This document shows positions 34,876-43,958 of a stretch of DNA of 64,000 bases, piece after piece. This stretch comes from Bifidobacterium mellis (lineage in GTDB: Bacteria; Actinomycetota; Actinomycetes; Actinomycetales; Bifidobacteriaceae), in the NCBI RefSeq assembly GCF_000967265.1, contig NZ_KQ033885.1:1841538-1905537 (forward strand), given 5' to 3'. Below the pieces are notes generated by a model. That model was not told the origin of the DNA and did not search any database. It saw only the letters and a list, made by a program, of their open reading frames with translations. How positions within the stretch are numbered: the first letter of the stretch is position 1; every line of letters starts with the position of its first letter. Position numbers and translations under genes: made by a program.

Positions 34876-36945
34876 ATGCAACATTCAACATTTACCACCG
34901 ATGGCCAAACCCTGAAGTGGACAGGCAACGGCGAATACCTTTGCATCGAGCCCTGGGGATCAGATTCGATACGTGTCCGATCCTCGCAGATGCACGAACC
35001 CGAAGACCCGGACTGGGCGCTTTTACGAGACCACCACGAGCCTGCCGATGCGGTGCACATAAGCATCGATGACCAGCGGGGACAAGCCACCATAATCAAC
35101 GGATCTCTCATGGTCAAGGCGCAGGCTTCGGGCGGCATTGACACAGGCAACGGTTATACCGACAAGTGCCTGCTCAGCTTTTGGCGCACCGACGGCAAGC
35201 TGCTCTTCAGTGAGATGAGCGATGGCGGCTCCCTGAATTTAAGAGCGCGTTCTTTCACTCCCATCGTGGGAGGCGACCACCAGGTCAAGGTGACATTCGT
35301 GCCTCCGGAAAACGAACGTCTGTACGGCATGGGTGAATATCAACAGAACATCATGAATCTGAAAGGCTGCACGCTCGAACTGGCCCATAGGAACTCGCAA
35401 ATCTCCATACCCTTCGTCGTCTCCAGCTGTGGATACGGATTCCTCTGGAACAATCCAGCCGTCGGTTCCGTCAGTTTTGGGAAAAACAAGACCCAATGGT
35501 CGGCGGACAGCACTCGACAGATTGATTACTGGGTTACAGCCGGTGCCGATTACCGCTCTATTATGGCCCATTACGCAGACGCTACCGGCCATGCTCCTCA
35601 GATGCCTGAATGGGGTCTTGGATTTTGGCAGAGCAAGCTTCGCTATTGGAACCAGGATCAATTGCTGGAGGTTGCCAGAGAGTTCAAAAAACGCAACATC
35701 CCTCTGGACCTCATTGTCATCGACTTCTTCCATTGGCCTCACATGGGTGATTTCAGGTTCGAGGACGAATTCTGGCCGGATCCCGTCAGCATGAGCAACG
35801 AATTGCACAAGATGGGGATCCGACTCATGGTGTCAGTCTGGCCGCAGATAGCACTGACTTCTGAAAACTATCCAGAGATGAAGGCCAAGAATCTGCTGGT
35901 GCGAGCAGACCACGGCGAAGACCTCGGCATGATGTTCGAGGGGCCCAGCCAGTTCTACGATGCCACCAACCCTCGAGCCCGCCAATATGTATGGGAGAAA
36001 TGCCGTGAGCACTACGCCGATGTCGGCGTCGATGCCTTCTGGCTGGATGAAGCCGAACCAGAGTACGGCACTTACGATTTCAGCAATTACCGCTACTGGG
36101 CTGGACCTGCTCAGCAGACAGCCAATCTGTATCCGCGGGAATACAACAGGGGGTTCTACGAGGGGCAGCTGGCCTACGGACGCCAGGGGCAGATCGTTAA
36201 CCTCACCAGATGCGCTTGGGCCGGATCCCAGCAATATGGGGCTCTTGTATGGTCGGGCGATGTGGCGTCCACCTTCGAGGCGTTCAGAGCACAAATCACC
36301 TGCGCTATCCATATGGGCATGGCCGGCATTCCTTGGTTCACCACCGACCTGGGTGGCTTCCACAATGGCGATATCGACGATCCCACCTTCCGTGAACTGT
36401 TATTGAGGTGGGCGCAATTTTCCTGCTTCTCGCCCGTCATGCGCAATCACGGTGACCGTAGCCAGCATCACCCCGACGGGACCACCAAGACTGCCATCAC
36501 TACAGCGCGAGGCGAACGGCGACTACCGTCCGGAGCGAGCAATGAACCATGGAGCTACGGCAAGTCCGTCGAAGACATCTATGTCAAGTTCATCAAGATC
36601 CGAGAACATCTTCGCCCTTATTTGCGTGAGCTGTTTGCTCAAGCGCATGAGGATGGGCAGCCGCTCATAAGGGGGCTGTTCTACGAATTCCCCCATGACG
36701 ACGCTGCCTCTGACATCGCCGACGAGTATATGCTCGGACCCGATCTGCTGGTAGCCCCCGTGACAGAGGAAGGAGCCAGATCTCGACAGGTCTACCTGCC
36801 TGGGGACGCGACTACACAATGGCAGGATCTTCGCGACGGAGCCATGTACGACGGAGGCCAGACGATCACCGCAGAAGCCCCACTGGATACCCTGCCAGTA
36901 TTCGCCAGAGACAGCAGAAGCCACGAGCTGCTGGGCATGCTCTGA
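34876..36945 (+). CDS. Glycoside hydrolase family 31 (alpha-glucosidase/alpha-xylosidase type), 689 aa
   Basis: Retaining alpha-glycosidase, intracellular (no signal peptide). An N-terminal beta domain ends with PENERLYGMGEYQQN, followed by the (beta/alpha)8 barrel. The nucleophile region is DAFWLDEAEPEYG with Asp at about residue 391, and the acid/base region is WSGDV with Asp at about residue 462. A C-terminal beta region ends in LPVFARDS. The LDEAEPE form and the 689-residue length differ from the second GH31 in this window. Substrate could be an alpha-xyloside, alpha-glucoside or related oligosaccharide; not decided. No transporter or regulator is adjacent, and a hairpin follows, so it is probably monocistronic. 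Confidence 0.92.
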   Translation: MQHSTFTTDGQTLKWTGNGEYLCIEPWGSDSIRVRSSQMHEPEDPDWALLRDHHEPADAVHISIDDQRGQATIINGSLMVKAQASGGIDTGNGYTDKCLLSFWRTDGKLLFSEMSDGGSLNLRARSFTPIVGGDHQVKVTFVPPENERLYGMGEYQQNIMNLKGCTLELAHRNSQISIPFVVSSCGYGFLWNNPAVGSVSFGKNKTQWSADSTRQIDYWVTAGADYRSIMAHYADATGHAPQMPEWGLGFWQSKLRYWNQDQLLEVAREFKKRNIPLDLIVIDFFHWPHMGDFRFEDEFWPDPVSMSNELHKMGIRLMVSVWPQIALTSENYPEMKAKNLLVRADHGEDLGMMFEGPSQFYDATNPRARQYVWEKCREHYADVGVDAFWLDEAEPEYGTYDFSNYRYWAGPAQQTANLYPREYNRGFYEGQLAYGRQGQIVNLTRCAWAGSQQYGALVWSGDVASTFEAFRAQITCAIHMGMAGIPWFTTDLGGFHNGDIDDPTFRELLLRWAQFSCFSPVMRNHGDRSQHHPDGTTKTAITTARGERRLPSGASNEPWSYGKSVEDIYVKFIKIREHLRPYLRELFAQAHEDGQPLIRGLFYEFPHDDAASDIADEYMLGPDLLVAPVTEEGARSRQVYLPGDATTQWQDLRDGAMYDGGQTITAEAPLDTLPVFARDSRSHELLGML

Positions 36946-36963
36946 TATATCCGTCATTCGCAT

Positions 36964-36990
36964 CGGGTCAGGACCGCTCGTCCTGGCCCG
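36964..36990 (+). terminator. Terminator of the GH31 gene
   Basis: An 11-bp stem with one G-T pair, CGGGTCAGGAC (36964-36974) and GTCCTGGCCCG (36980-36990), with a 5-base loop starts 19 bases after the stop. It is followed by a T-rich ACTTCTTATT. Confidence 0.75.
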
Positions 36991-37387
36991 ACTTCTTATT
37001 CAAGGCATGATTCATCCCGTTCCCAGTTCCATTGAACTTTCATGCTCATATTCTTCACTGCGCAACGTTCGCTCAGGGAGTTTGCCAAGTCATCGGGTAG
37101 CGAATCACCGAGTGACGAACCGTAAAGAGCCCATCTTCTGGAAGCCGGTTGTAACGTAAACGAGAAATGGAGCAATAGGCCAATAAACGGATGCCGATGA
37201 CCACGATTTCTGCCAGCATCAATTCCAACCGGCCTGGTCAGCAACTGGCACCGGAGCCCCTGATAGACTTGCTCATAGCCCTCAAAGAGCGAATGATGAT
37301 GTCCAAAGTGCTCTGCGAAAATGACTAACTAGCACGCAATAGCCGTACCTATGGCCAGATAGGATTCGAGATACAGAAAGGGGAACG
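36991..37387. other. 397-base stretch without a recognised gene
   Basis: Nothing protein-like with a start and ribosome site was found on either strand. It presumably holds the promoter of the ImmA/IrrE-DUF4411 pair. AT content is higher than the genome average here. Confidence 0.5.
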
Positions 37388-38554
37388 ATGGCTCAAACAG
37401 TACGCGTCAATGTTCCCCGCACCATCCTCGATTGGGTCATATCCATAGGCGCTGAAGACCGTCTAGGTGAAGAACAACGTCAGAATATTGACGCATGGAA
37501 ACAGGGCACCAAACGGCCTACTGTCTCTCAGCTACATGACATCAGTGACAAGTTGCACGTGCCATTCGGCTACTTCTTCATGGATGAGCCCATTGATGAT
37601 ACGCCACCCGTCTATGCCAAACGCACTGTCGGCAGCCAGCAGCCACAAGGACATCCTTCCCGAGATCTTGTGGACACCATTGACCAGATGACCGCCATTC
37701 AGGACTGGGCGAGGCAAGACCGTATCGATAATGAAGGCACCCGACTGGAACAGGTGGGTTCCCGGACCATCAATGACGACAGCAACCTTATCGCCGAGGA
37801 TATTCGTCGAGCTCTGAAGATTGATGAACATTGGTATCGCAAATCCGACCTGCATAAACCAGCTAAGGCTTTCAAACTACTGCGCGAGCGCGCTGAGGGC
37901 ACCGGGATTCTCATCATGCAGAACGGAGTAGTCGGCAACAACGCCAGCAGACCACTCGACCCCAAAGAATTTCGGGCTTTTGCACTCATCGATCCATACG
38001 CCCCATTGATATTTATCAACAAGACTGACGAGCCCGAAACCGCTCGCCTCTTCTCCCTGGTGCATGAGCTGGCACATGTTTGGCTGGGAGCTGATGAATT
38101 ATACAATGACACCGCCCTACCCACCGGAATCACCAGGCTTGAACAGGTCTGCAATGAAGTAGCGACGGCCATATTGTTGCCAGACGAAGACTTCCTGGAA
38201 GCATGGCAGAGCATTCCGAACGATACCACATTGGACGAGCGGATGAAAGAACTAAAAAAGCGCTTCCCTGTCTCCCATACCGCTTTGGCCCTTCGCGCCC
38301 TGAAACATAAGCTGATCAGCCAGGAAACCTTCCAGAAATGCAACCAGGCCGCCCAAACCTGGTCAGAAGAAACTGAAAATAAGCAAGGTTCCCCAGACTT
38401 TTATGACACCGAACTGAGCAGATTCGATTCCCGATTCCTGGAACGGCTAGCAAGCAGCGTGGACAAAGGGGGAACCACATATTTAGATGCCTATCGCCTC
38501 ATGGGTATCACAGGCGACACTTTCACCAAGCTCATGAAAAGAGCCGTCTCATGA
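37388..38554 (+). CDS. ImmA/IrrE-family zinc metallo-peptidase with helix-turn-helix
   Basis: 388 residues. The N-terminal part looks like an XRE-like DNA-binding unit (RQNIDAWKQGTKRPTVSQLHDISDKLHVPFGYFF). The central part is an ImmA/IrrE peptidase with HELAH at about residues 226-230 and a third ligand candidate in EQVCNEVATAILLPD. Such proteins bind DNA and cleave or sense a repressor or partner, and in this arrangement act as the antitoxin-side gene. A purine-rich AAAGGGGAACG precedes the ATG. Its stop overlaps the next start (ATGA), so it is co-translated with the DUF4411 protein. The C-terminal 90 residues have no clear motif. Confidence 0.92.
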   Translation: MAQTVRVNVPRTILDWVISIGAEDRLGEEQRQNIDAWKQGTKRPTVSQLHDISDKLHVPFGYFFMDEPIDDTPPVYAKRTVGSQQPQGHPSRDLVDTIDQMTAIQDWARQDRIDNEGTRLEQVGSRTINDDSNLIAEDIRRALKIDEHWYRKSDLHKPAKAFKLLRERAEGTGILIMQNGVVGNNASRPLDPKEFRAFALIDPYAPLIFINKTDEPETARLFSLVHELAHVWLGADELYNDTALPTGITRLEQVCNEVATAILLPDEDFLEAWQSIPNDTTLDERMKELKKRFPVSHTALALRALKHKLISQETFQKCNQAAQTWSEETENKQGSPDFYDTELSRFDSRFLERLASSVDKGGTTYLDAYRLMGITGDTFTKLMKRAVS

Positions 38555-39084
38555 TGCAGCCATCATTCATGGATTCGCCCTATCTTATTGATGCAAACTG
38601 CCTGATCGAACCATACAACCGGTACTACAGCCCTCAGTTTGCTTTGTCGAAACCGTTCTGGAATCATCTACATGATCTGGTCAACGAGGGCCAAGTGACA
38701 ATCATCGACAAAGTTCGCGACGAGGTATATGGTCACAACTGTCCGGAAGTCGATGTCTGGTTGGACGCAGTAAAAAGCATTATGGTCGCCTGCGAGAAAG
38801 AGGATGGCATTGTAGAAGCGTATGGGACAGTGCTCAACCAGATTGCCCGCCCCGAAAACGGTTACCAACCTACAGCGGTACGTGAATGGGCTGACAGAGA
38901 TATCGCCGACCCCTGGTTGATTGCCACGGCCAAGTTTTACGGCGCTACCATCGTCACTTTCGAGCAATCCCAAGCTGAATCGGATCGCCCGTGGAGACAT
39001 CCCAAGATTCCGACTGTCGCCTCCCAGCTCACGGTTAACACTGTGGGCCTATTCGCTTTCATGCAGGACGTTGGAGGATTCTGA
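38551..39084 (+). CDS. DUF4411 PIN-like protein, putative toxin
   Basis: 177 residues, compact alpha/beta. The start YLIDANCLIEPYNRYY and late ADRDIADPWLIATAKFYGATIVTFE carry acidic residues at the positions expected for a PIN-domain RNase fold, to which DUF4411 proteins are related. DUF4411 genes are regularly found right after ImmA/IrrE genes and are considered toxin-like; biochemical proof is scarce. Two adjacent ATG codons (38551 and 38554) are possible. Base composition is lower in GC than neighbours, consistent with a mobile toxin-antitoxin-like module. Confidence 0.88.
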   Translation: MMQPSFMDSPYLIDANCLIEPYNRYYSPQFALSKPFWNHLHDLVNEGQVTIIDKVRDEVYGHNCPEVDVWLDAVKSIMVACEKEDGIVEAYGTVLNQIARPENGYQPTAVREWADRDIADPWLIATAKFYGATIVTFEQSQAESDRPWRHPKIPTVASQLTVNTVGLFAFMQDVGGF

Positions 39085-39202
39085 AGATTCAGACGACAAA
39101 GCCTGCTTCACTTTCTATCTCGCCCTTATCTCCAGACGCGTCATCGCCTAGAGTAGATGCAAGGAAGCACCGCAGCATCAAGATACCAAAGGAGCGGCCA
39201 TC

Positions 39203-39598
39203 ATGAGGCCAATGTCGGACTATGCCAAGGACCTGCAGCACTCGGGCATGGTCGCCCGCGATCTGGACGAGACCATCGACTTCTACACCGACAAACTCGG
39301 GTTCGAGCTGGTCGGCATCTACCCCAACGGAGAGAATCGCTGCGCCTTTCTGCGTCTGGGCCATCTGACCATCGAAACCTGGGAGGGCGAGCCTGCGCCC
39401 ATGCGCACCGGGGCCATCAACCACTGGGCACTGGACGCGCCAGACATCGATGCTGCTTACGAGCATGCCCTGGAGATGGGGTTGAACATCAGAGAGGACT
39501 CCATCCAGTCCATTCCCACCTTCTGGCAGCACGGAATCCGCTACTTCAACGTCATTGGCCCCAACCAGGAGACCATCGAGTTCTGCCAGATTCTCTGA
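39203..39598 (+). CDS. VOC-family (glyoxalase/dioxygenase fold) protein
   Basis: 131-residue single-domain vicinal-oxygen-chelate protein: HSGMVARDLDETIDFYTDKLGFELVG, then a HWALDAPDIDAAYEHALEMG second module and PNQETIEFCQ at the end, with His, Glu and His/Glu residues positioned for metal binding. AAAGGAG stands 8 bases before the ATG. Role unknown; family members include lactoylglutathione lyases and sugar-lactone or epimerase-like enzymes. It precedes two dehydrogenases by about 260 bases, so a functional link is possible but not shown. Confidence 0.87.
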   Translation: MRPMSDYAKDLQHSGMVARDLDETIDFYTDKLGFELVGIYPNGENRCAFLRLGHLTIETWEGEPAPMRTGAINHWALDAPDIDAAYEHALEMGLNIREDSIQSIPTFWQHGIRYFNVIGPNQETIEFCQIL

Positions 39599-39856
39599 AT
39601 GCCATCCGATCAGGCTGCAAGAAGACACAGCCGGACGTGCGAATCCTGTATACAGCGAGCGCAGAGCTCCATACGGGCAATCCCATGTGAGTAATGAGAC
39701 ACATTTATCTGCAACCTGCAAGGAACTGAATTCACCCGAATTTCCCTAGAAACCAGCCACTTCCGACACAAAACCCCTTTCAATGTGACCCGTATTTCTC
39801 CACTAAAATGAGCATTGCGTCCAATGCGGGGCGCCCGATAATGAAAGAAGTTTCTC

Positions 39857-40750
39857 ATGACGAACATTGAGAATGTCACGGTGGCCGGCGGCGGGGTGCT
39901 GGGCAGCCAGATCGCCTTCCAATCAGCCTTCAAGGGCAAGAAAGTCACAATCTACGACATCAATGATGAGGCCATTGCAGCGGCGGAACAGCGGATCAAG
40001 AACCGTCGCGACCTCTACAAGCATGACATCAATGCCACCGACGAGCAGTTCGATGCTGGCCTGAATAACCTGAGCTACAGCGCAGACCTGGCCGAAGCCG
40101 TCAAGGACGCCGACCTGGTCATCGAAGCTGTCCCCGAGAAACCCTCCATCAAGCACAACTTCTATCAGAGCCTGGCCAAGGTAGCCCCTGAGAAGACCAT
40201 CTTCGCCAGCAACTCCTCCACCTACGTGCCCAGCACCTATGCCGCAGACACCGGTCGTCCGGCCAAGTTCCTCTGCCTTCACTTCGCCAATCACGTGTGG
40301 CGCATGAACACCGCCGAGATTATGGGTTCCGACCAGACCGACCCCGACATCTTCAATGAGATTGTCGACTATGCCAAGGAAATCGGCATGGTCCCCATCC
40401 CACTCCACAAGGAGCAGCCCGGGTACATCCTCAACAGCCTGCTGGTCCCCTTCCTGGAGGATGCCGGCTACCTCTGGGGCAACGACATAGCAGACCCTGA
40501 AACCATCGACAAGACCTGGATGATCGGCACTGGCTCGCCCGTCGGCCCCTTCGGCGCCTATGACGCGGTCGGCCTGCGGACCATCTACAACATCATCGAG
40601 GAACAGAAAGGCGACGACCCTGACTTCAAGCCCTTCCTGGAGAAGGTCCGGAAGATGCTCGACGAGGGGAAGACCGGCAGTGACGCAGGCCACGGATTCT
40701 ATGATTATCCGAACCCGCGTTACAAGGATGAGGACTTCCTCAAGGCCTGA
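39857..40750 (+). CDS. 3-hydroxyacyl-CoA dehydrogenase family protein, paralogue 1
   Basis: NAD-dependent dehydrogenase, 297 residues, with Rossmann start NVTVAGGGVLGSQIA, Asp after the second strand (IYDIN), SNSSTYVPS, and a C-terminal all-helical domain. The catalytic His lies in LHFANHVWRMNTAEIM, where the usual HFFNP is changed to HFANH, and the Glu of the dyad is kept. Bifidobacteria are not known for beta-oxidation, so the true substrate may be a different hydroxy acid or polyol. It is followed by a close same-length paralogue, and both have an almost identical GAAAGA(A/G)GTTTCT leader before the start. Confidence 0.88.
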   Translation: MTNIENVTVAGGGVLGSQIAFQSAFKGKKVTIYDINDEAIAAAEQRIKNRRDLYKHDINATDEQFDAGLNNLSYSADLAEAVKDADLVIEAVPEKPSIKHNFYQSLAKVAPEKTIFASNSSTYVPSTYAADTGRPAKFLCLHFANHVWRMNTAEIMGSDQTDPDIFNEIVDYAKEIGMVPIPLHKEQPGYILNSLLVPFLEDAGYLWGNDIADPETIDKTWMIGTGSPVGPFGAYDAVGLRTIYNIIEEQKGDDPDFKPFLEKVRKMLDEGKTGSDAGHGFYDYPNPRYKDEDFLKA

Positions 40751-40851
40751 TCGTCTGTCTGCTGCATCTGTGAGTCAGGTCCCGTCCAAGACCTGGCTCT
40801 ACTATGGAAGAACGTATCCAAGGATGGATACCACAAATGAAAGAGGTTTCT

Positions 40852-41745
40852 ATGACGAACATTCATAATGTCACGGTTGCCGGCGGTGGGGTGCTTGGCA
40901 GCCAGATCGCCTATCAATCAGCCTTCAAGGGCAAGAAAGTGACGATCTACGACATCAACGATCAGGCTGTGGCAGCCGCAGAGGAGCGTGTCAAGAACCT
41001 GCGCGATTCCTACAAGCGCGACATCAACGCCACTGATGAGCAGTTCGATGCCGGACTGAACAACATGTCCTTTACCGCCGACATGGCCGAGGCTGTCAAG
41101 AACGCTGACCTGGTCATCGAAGCTGTCCCCGAGAAGCCCTCCATCAAGCACGACTTCTACCAGAGCCTGGCCAAGCTGGCGCCCGAGGACACCATCTTCA
41201 CCAGCAACTCCTCCACCTACGTGCCCAGCACCTTCGCGCCTGACACGGGCAGACCGGACAAGTTCCTGAACATGCACTTTGCCAACCAGGTCTGGCTGAA
41301 CAACACCGCAGAGATCATGGGCTCCGAGCAGACCGACCCCAAGGTCTTCAACGAGATCGTGGACTATGCCAAGGAAATCGGCATGGTCCCCATCGTCCTG
41401 AAGAAGGAGCAGCCCGGATACGTCCTGAACACCCTTCTCATCCCCCTGCTGAACGCCGCCGCCCACCTCTGGGGACACGACATCGCAGACCCGGAGACGG
41501 TGGACAAGACCTGGATGATCGGCACGGGCGCCCCGATGGGACCCTTTGCCATCTTTGACGTTGTGGGGCTGCGGACGGCCTTCAACATCACCAAGGAGCA
41601 GCAGGGCGACAACCCTGACTTCAAGCCCTTCATGGATAAGATCCAGAAGATGATGGATGAGGGCAAGACCGGCAAGGATTCGGGAGAAGGGTTCTACACC
41701 TATCCCAACCCCGCCTTTGCTGATCCTGACTTCCTGAAGGCCTGA
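40852..41745 (+). CDS. 3-hydroxyacyl-CoA dehydrogenase family protein, paralogue 2
   Basis: 297 residues, the same fold and length as the gene before it and identical over most of its sequence, so a tandem duplication. The ATG at 40852 is chosen by analogy with the first copy and because AGAGG precedes it by 5 bases; an earlier in-frame ATG exists at 40804. Differences gather in the C-terminal domain and around the catalytic stretch (MHFANQVWLNNTAEIM versus LHFANHVWRMNTAEIM), suggesting drift in substrate use. A strong terminator follows. Confidence 0.88.
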   Translation: MTNIHNVTVAGGGVLGSQIAYQSAFKGKKVTIYDINDQAVAAAEERVKNLRDSYKRDINATDEQFDAGLNNMSFTADMAEAVKNADLVIEAVPEKPSIKHDFYQSLAKLAPEDTIFTSNSSTYVPSTFAPDTGRPDKFLNMHFANQVWLNNTAEIMGSEQTDPKVFNEIVDYAKEIGMVPIVLKKEQPGYVLNTLLIPLLNAAAHLWGHDIADPETVDKTWMIGTGAPMGPFAIFDVVGLRTAFNITKEQQGDNPDFKPFMDKIQKMMDEGKTGKDSGEGFYTYPNPAFADPDFLKA

Positions 41746-41770
41746 CAGGACAGCTCTTCTATCAATAGAG

Positions 41771-41815
41771 CCCGCCCATTAGGGGACCACGTCGCGAGGC
41801 CCCCTAATGGGCGGG
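41771..41815 (+). terminator. Strong terminator after the dehydrogenase pair
   Basis: A perfect 15-bp stem, CCCGCCCATTAGGGG (41771-41785) and CCCCTAATGGGCGGG (41801-41815), with a 15-base loop then TTCGCTTTG. It begins 26 bases past the stop of paralogue 2. Confidence 0.85.
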
Positions 41816-42211
41816 TTCGCTTTGCCGATCTTCAAGCTGCTCAGGAAGCGATCCGACTACATACCCAACACAATCCTTATACCAATCATGGGCGCACAAT
41901 GTGGACGACCCACTATCGGCGCAGCATTCTCTACCAGTGCCAGGACGGCAACCCTCAAGCCAGGCCCCTCCTCGACAGACTTCTATTACCACCCTGATCC
42001 CAACTACTGGTACCCCGAATTTCCAAGGTTAGAGTCGAATCCTGCTAAGTGGGCCACGAGGCTGGAGCATGGCCTTTCACGGCTTACAACAGGGGGCGTG
42101 GTAAGCTGTATATTTATGGCATTTTTGTGAAAACCGCTAAAGGAAGAGGCAGACAGGGAAATCACAAAGGCGGAAAAGACGAACAACGGCCTAGTGGCCG
42201 GAGAAGGAATA
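41816..42211. other. 396-base stretch without a convincing gene
   Basis: A 107-codon open frame starts inside the terminator stem (41807) and has no ribosome site, so I do not accept it. The right part presumably carries the promoter of the ProP-like transporter gene. Confidence 0.5.
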
Positions 42212-43867
42212 ATGGCAGAGGACGATAAAATTTCGGCTGCAGCTAGCGGCCAGCACGAGCAGAAACAGCGTGATCGACAGACAACCAAGCAGCTGAAGAA
42301 GCAGCAGGCCGCGGAAAAACGCAAGGCCCGCAAGCAGAATCCCAGACCGCATCGCGGTTGGAGCGAGCGCCTGCATCTGACCGACATCAACGTGGTGGAC
42401 AGGTCCACCCTCAAGCGGGCCATCGCCGGCACCGTGGTCGGCAACTTCATGGAATGGTACGACGTGGGGGTCTACGGCTACCTGGCGGTGACCATCGGCC
42501 GCGTCTTCCTGTCCGACGCATCCGATGCCGTACAGCGGCTCTTCTCCTTGGGCGTCTTCGCCGTCACCTTCGTCGCCCGTCCCCTGGGTGGAGTGGTCCT
42601 GGGCCAGCTGGGCGACAAGATCGGCCGCCAACGCATTCTGGCCTTCACCCTGCTGAGCATGTCCGCAGCCACCCTGCTGATCGGCCTTCTACCCGGCTAT
42701 GCGGCCGTCGGCCCGCTGGCACCCATCCTGCTCATCCTGCTCAAGCTGATCCAGGGCTTCTCCACAGGCGGCGAGTACGCGGGCGCCTCGACCATGGTCA
42801 CCGAATATTCCCCTGACCGGCACCGTGGCTTCTTCGCCTCCCTGCTGGACGTGGGATCCTACCTGGGCTACGCCTTCGGAGCAGCCTTGGTCTCCCTGCT
42901 GGAGTTCTCCATTTCCCCGGAAGCCATGCTGGCCTGGGGCTGGCGCATCCCCTTCATCATCGCCCTGCCGCTGGCTGCCATCGCGGTCTACTTCCGGGCC
43001 AAGGTCCAGGACACACCTGCCTTCCGCCAGGCCCAGGATGCCAGCGCCGAAAAGACCAAGAGCCAACACAAGAGCCTGCTGGACCTAATCCGCGGCTACT
43101 GGCGGGAACTGCTCATGGCCTTCATCCTGGTCGCCGCGGCCAACACCCTGAGCTACACGCTGACCGCCTACATGCCCACCTACCTGTCAGGCACCCTGCA
43201 CTACAACACGGCCCAGGCCAACCTGCTCTCCCTGCCGGTCCTGCTTATGGTGGCCTGCTGCATCCCCATCACCGGAGCCCTTTCCGACCGCTTCGGACGC
43301 AAGAAGGTGCTGTTCATGGGCGCATTCACCGGACTATGCCTGTCCCTGCCGGCCTTCCGACTGCTGGAGCACGAGACCACGGGCGCCGTCTTCGGCGGAC
43401 TGGTCCTGCTGGCCATCCCGGTCATCTTCTTCGTGGCCAACCTGGCATCCACCCTGCCGGCCCTCTTCCCCACCGCTTCCCGTTACGGCGGCATGGGACT
43501 GTCATACAACCTGGCTGTGGCCGTCTTCGGCGGCACCGCACCTGTCATCATGGAAGGACTGGTGACCGCGACCGGCAAGTCCCTAGCACCCGCCTACTGG
43601 ATCATGTTCACCTCCACCTGCGGTCTGATTACCGTGCTCTTCCTGGCGGAGACCGCCCGGCGCCCCATGCCCGGCACCCTGCCCACCGTGCTCAACCGGC
43701 AGGAGGCACGCGACCTGGTGGCCACCCAGGACCGCAATCCCGACCTGGATGTAAAGACCATCATCAAGGATGCCGAAGAGAGTGGCGTGCGCAAGACACC
43801 GAAAAAGCTGGCTGCCGAAATGATGAAAAAACTGGGCAGCAACAAATCAACTAGAGGAACAAAATAA
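42212..43867 (+). CDS. MFS transporter, metabolite:H+ symporter (ProP-like)
   Basis: 551 residues. A basic, coiled-coil-like N-terminus of about 60 residues (QKQRDRQTTKQLKKQQAAEKRKARK) precedes the first helix. The MHS-family motifs are clear: GNFMEWYDVGVYGYLA, ARPLGGVVLGQLGDKIGR and IQGFSTGGEYAGASTM. The ATG at 42212 has AGAAGGA in front; an in-frame GTG at 42194 lies upstream of that site. Transports a compatible solute or organic acid such as proline, betaine or a dicarboxylate (family knowledge; substrate undecided). The long charged N-terminal extension, with a charged C-tail (KTPKKLAAEMMKKL), is notable. Confidence 0.92.
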   Translation: MAEDDKISAAASGQHEQKQRDRQTTKQLKKQQAAEKRKARKQNPRPHRGWSERLHLTDINVVDRSTLKRAIAGTVVGNFMEWYDVGVYGYLAVTIGRVFLSDASDAVQRLFSLGVFAVTFVARPLGGVVLGQLGDKIGRQRILAFTLLSMSAATLLIGLLPGYAAVGPLAPILLILLKLIQGFSTGGEYAGASTMVTEYSPDRHRGFFASLLDVGSYLGYAFGAALVSLLEFSISPEAMLAWGWRIPFIIALPLAAIAVYFRAKVQDTPAFRQAQDASAEKTKSQHKSLLDLIRGYWRELLMAFILVAAANTLSYTLTAYMPTYLSGTLHYNTAQANLLSLPVLLMVACCIPITGALSDRFGRKKVLFMGAFTGLCLSLPAFRLLEHETTGAVFGGLVLLAIPVIFFVANLASTLPALFPTASRYGGMGLSYNLAVAVFGGTAPVIMEGLVTATGKSLAPAYWIMFTSTCGLITVLFLAETARRPMPGTLPTVLNRQEARDLVATQDRNPDLDVKTIIKDAEESGVRKTPKKLAAEMMKKLGSNKSTRGTK

Positions 43868-43903
43868 AAGGGCGCGAAAGCTTCTCTACTTTGATACAAA
43901 ATG

Positions 43904-43941
43904 GATTGTCGGCTCCGGAGACAGACCCAGAGCCGACAATC
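43904..43941. terminator. Bidirectional terminator between ProP-like and GH31 genes
   Basis: A perfect 12-bp stem GATTGTCGGCTC (43904-43915) and GAGCCGACAATC (43930-43941), with A-rich 5' and T-rich 3' flanks, between convergent stops at 43867 and 43959. Confidence 0.85.
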
Positions 43942-43958
43942 TATTAGCCTCAATTAGC

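Noticed and set aside
36996-37244. 82-codon minus-strand frame in the gap before the IrrE gene
   Set aside because: No start signal, composition not protein-like, no neighbours in the same direction.
41807-42130. 107-codon plus-strand frame after the dehydrogenases
   Set aside because: Begins inside a strong terminator stem and lacks a ribosome site; no recognisable domain.
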